Assembly (NCBI GenBank): GCA_011371465.1
Contig: DRQL01000110.1
Coordinates: forward strand, 1-7,042
Origin: Gammaproteobacteria bacterium
Lineage (GTDB): Bacteria; Pseudomonadota; Gammaproteobacteria; DSM-19610
Reading direction: 5' to 3'
Length of the DNA: 7,042 nt
The notes under the pieces were generated by a model. It was not told where the DNA came from, did not search any database, and worked only from the letters and a program-made list of their open reading frames with translations. The position numbers and the translations under genes are program-made. Shown one piece after another: positions 6,940 to 7,042 of this stretch (the first letter of the stretch is position 1; each line of letters begins with the position of its first letter).

Positions 6940-7042
6940 CTACCTCGCGGTATACAGGCTCATCATGTCCGGGCGCGATACAATGCCCTGCACATGATGT
7001 TCTGCATCGGTGATCACCAGTCGTTTGATTTTGTTTTTGTCC
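6940..7042 (-). CDS. C-terminal end of a CBS-domain protein, cut by the window edge
   Basis: Reading leftwards from 7041, 33 codons precede a TAG stop at 6942-6940. They contain KRLVITDAEHHVQGIVSRPD followed by a short helix, which is the typical final strand-strand-helix of a CBS domain (the pattern R-L-x-V-x-D...G-I-V-S-x-x-D). CBS pairs usually bind adenosyl ligands and regulate an attached enzyme, channel or signalling domain; what precedes it here is outside the window. The cytochrome frame begins about one base after this stop, and a GAGG site overlaps the last codons, so the two genes are probably translated in a coupled way. The family call rests on a short segment but a characteristic one. 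Confidence 0.7.
   Translation of the reverse strand, partial: DKNKIKRLVITDAEHHVQGIVSRPDMMSLYTAR

Noticed and set aside
5550..7013. Several open frames on the + strand opposite the multihaem cytochrome
   Set aside because: The - strand frame with eleven CxxCH motifs is clearly the coding one. The + strand products have no recognisable features.
1..7042. tRNA, rRNA, CRISPR array, insertion sequence or phage remnants
   Set aside because: No cloverleaf-like sequence, direct repeat series, transposase-like frame or terminal inverted repeat was noticed by eye, and the genes fill nearly the whole window.

Overview
The window reads as chromosomal DNA of a GC-rich bacterium. The gene content (a three-subunit molybdenum oxidoreductase of the polysulfide reductase type, a YeeE/YedE sulfur-compound transporter, a periplasmic rhodanese-fold lipoprotein and a large multihaem cytochrome c) fits a sulfur-metabolising proteobacterium, most likely a gammaproteobacterium. 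That taxonomic placement is inference from gene content and base composition only.

Layout. Bases 1-5276 hold five genes on the + strand with short gaps, probably one operon: the 3' part of a YeeE/YedE-family membrane protein (1-816), then psrA-like (857-3046), psrB-like (3048-3590), psrC-like (3603-4598) and a rhodanese-fold lipoprotein (4642 to about 5276, broken by one -1 frameshift near 5109). A 33-base gap separates this block from a convergent block on the - strand: an 11-haem c-type cytochrome (about 6938 to 5310), preceded by the last 33 codons of a CBS-domain protein that runs off the right edge. No RNA gene, insertion sequence, CRISPR array or phage gene was seen.

How the genes may work together (inference). 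PsrA carries a twin-arginine signal and would act outside the cytoplasmic membrane. PsrB would carry electrons through four [4Fe-4S] clusters, and PsrC would exchange them with quinone in the membrane. The YeeE/YedE protein would move a sulfur compound across the same membrane, and the rhodanese-fold lipoprotein would hold or present sulfur at the periplasmic face. The multihaem cytochrome may link this chemistry to other electron carriers. The substrate (polysulfide, sulfur, thiosulfate or another sulfur oxyanion) and the direction of the reaction cannot be read from the sequence.

Most notable observation: the transporter and the rhodanese-fold protein are unrelated in fold, yet both end in a Pro/Ala/Val-rich flexible tail closing with the same four residues, Asp-Glu-Gly-Cys. 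The rhodanese also has serine where the catalytic cysteine should be. This suggests that the terminal cysteine on a flexible arm may be the working thiol of a sulfur-relay system. For the rhodanese this tail is only visible once the frameshift is read through.
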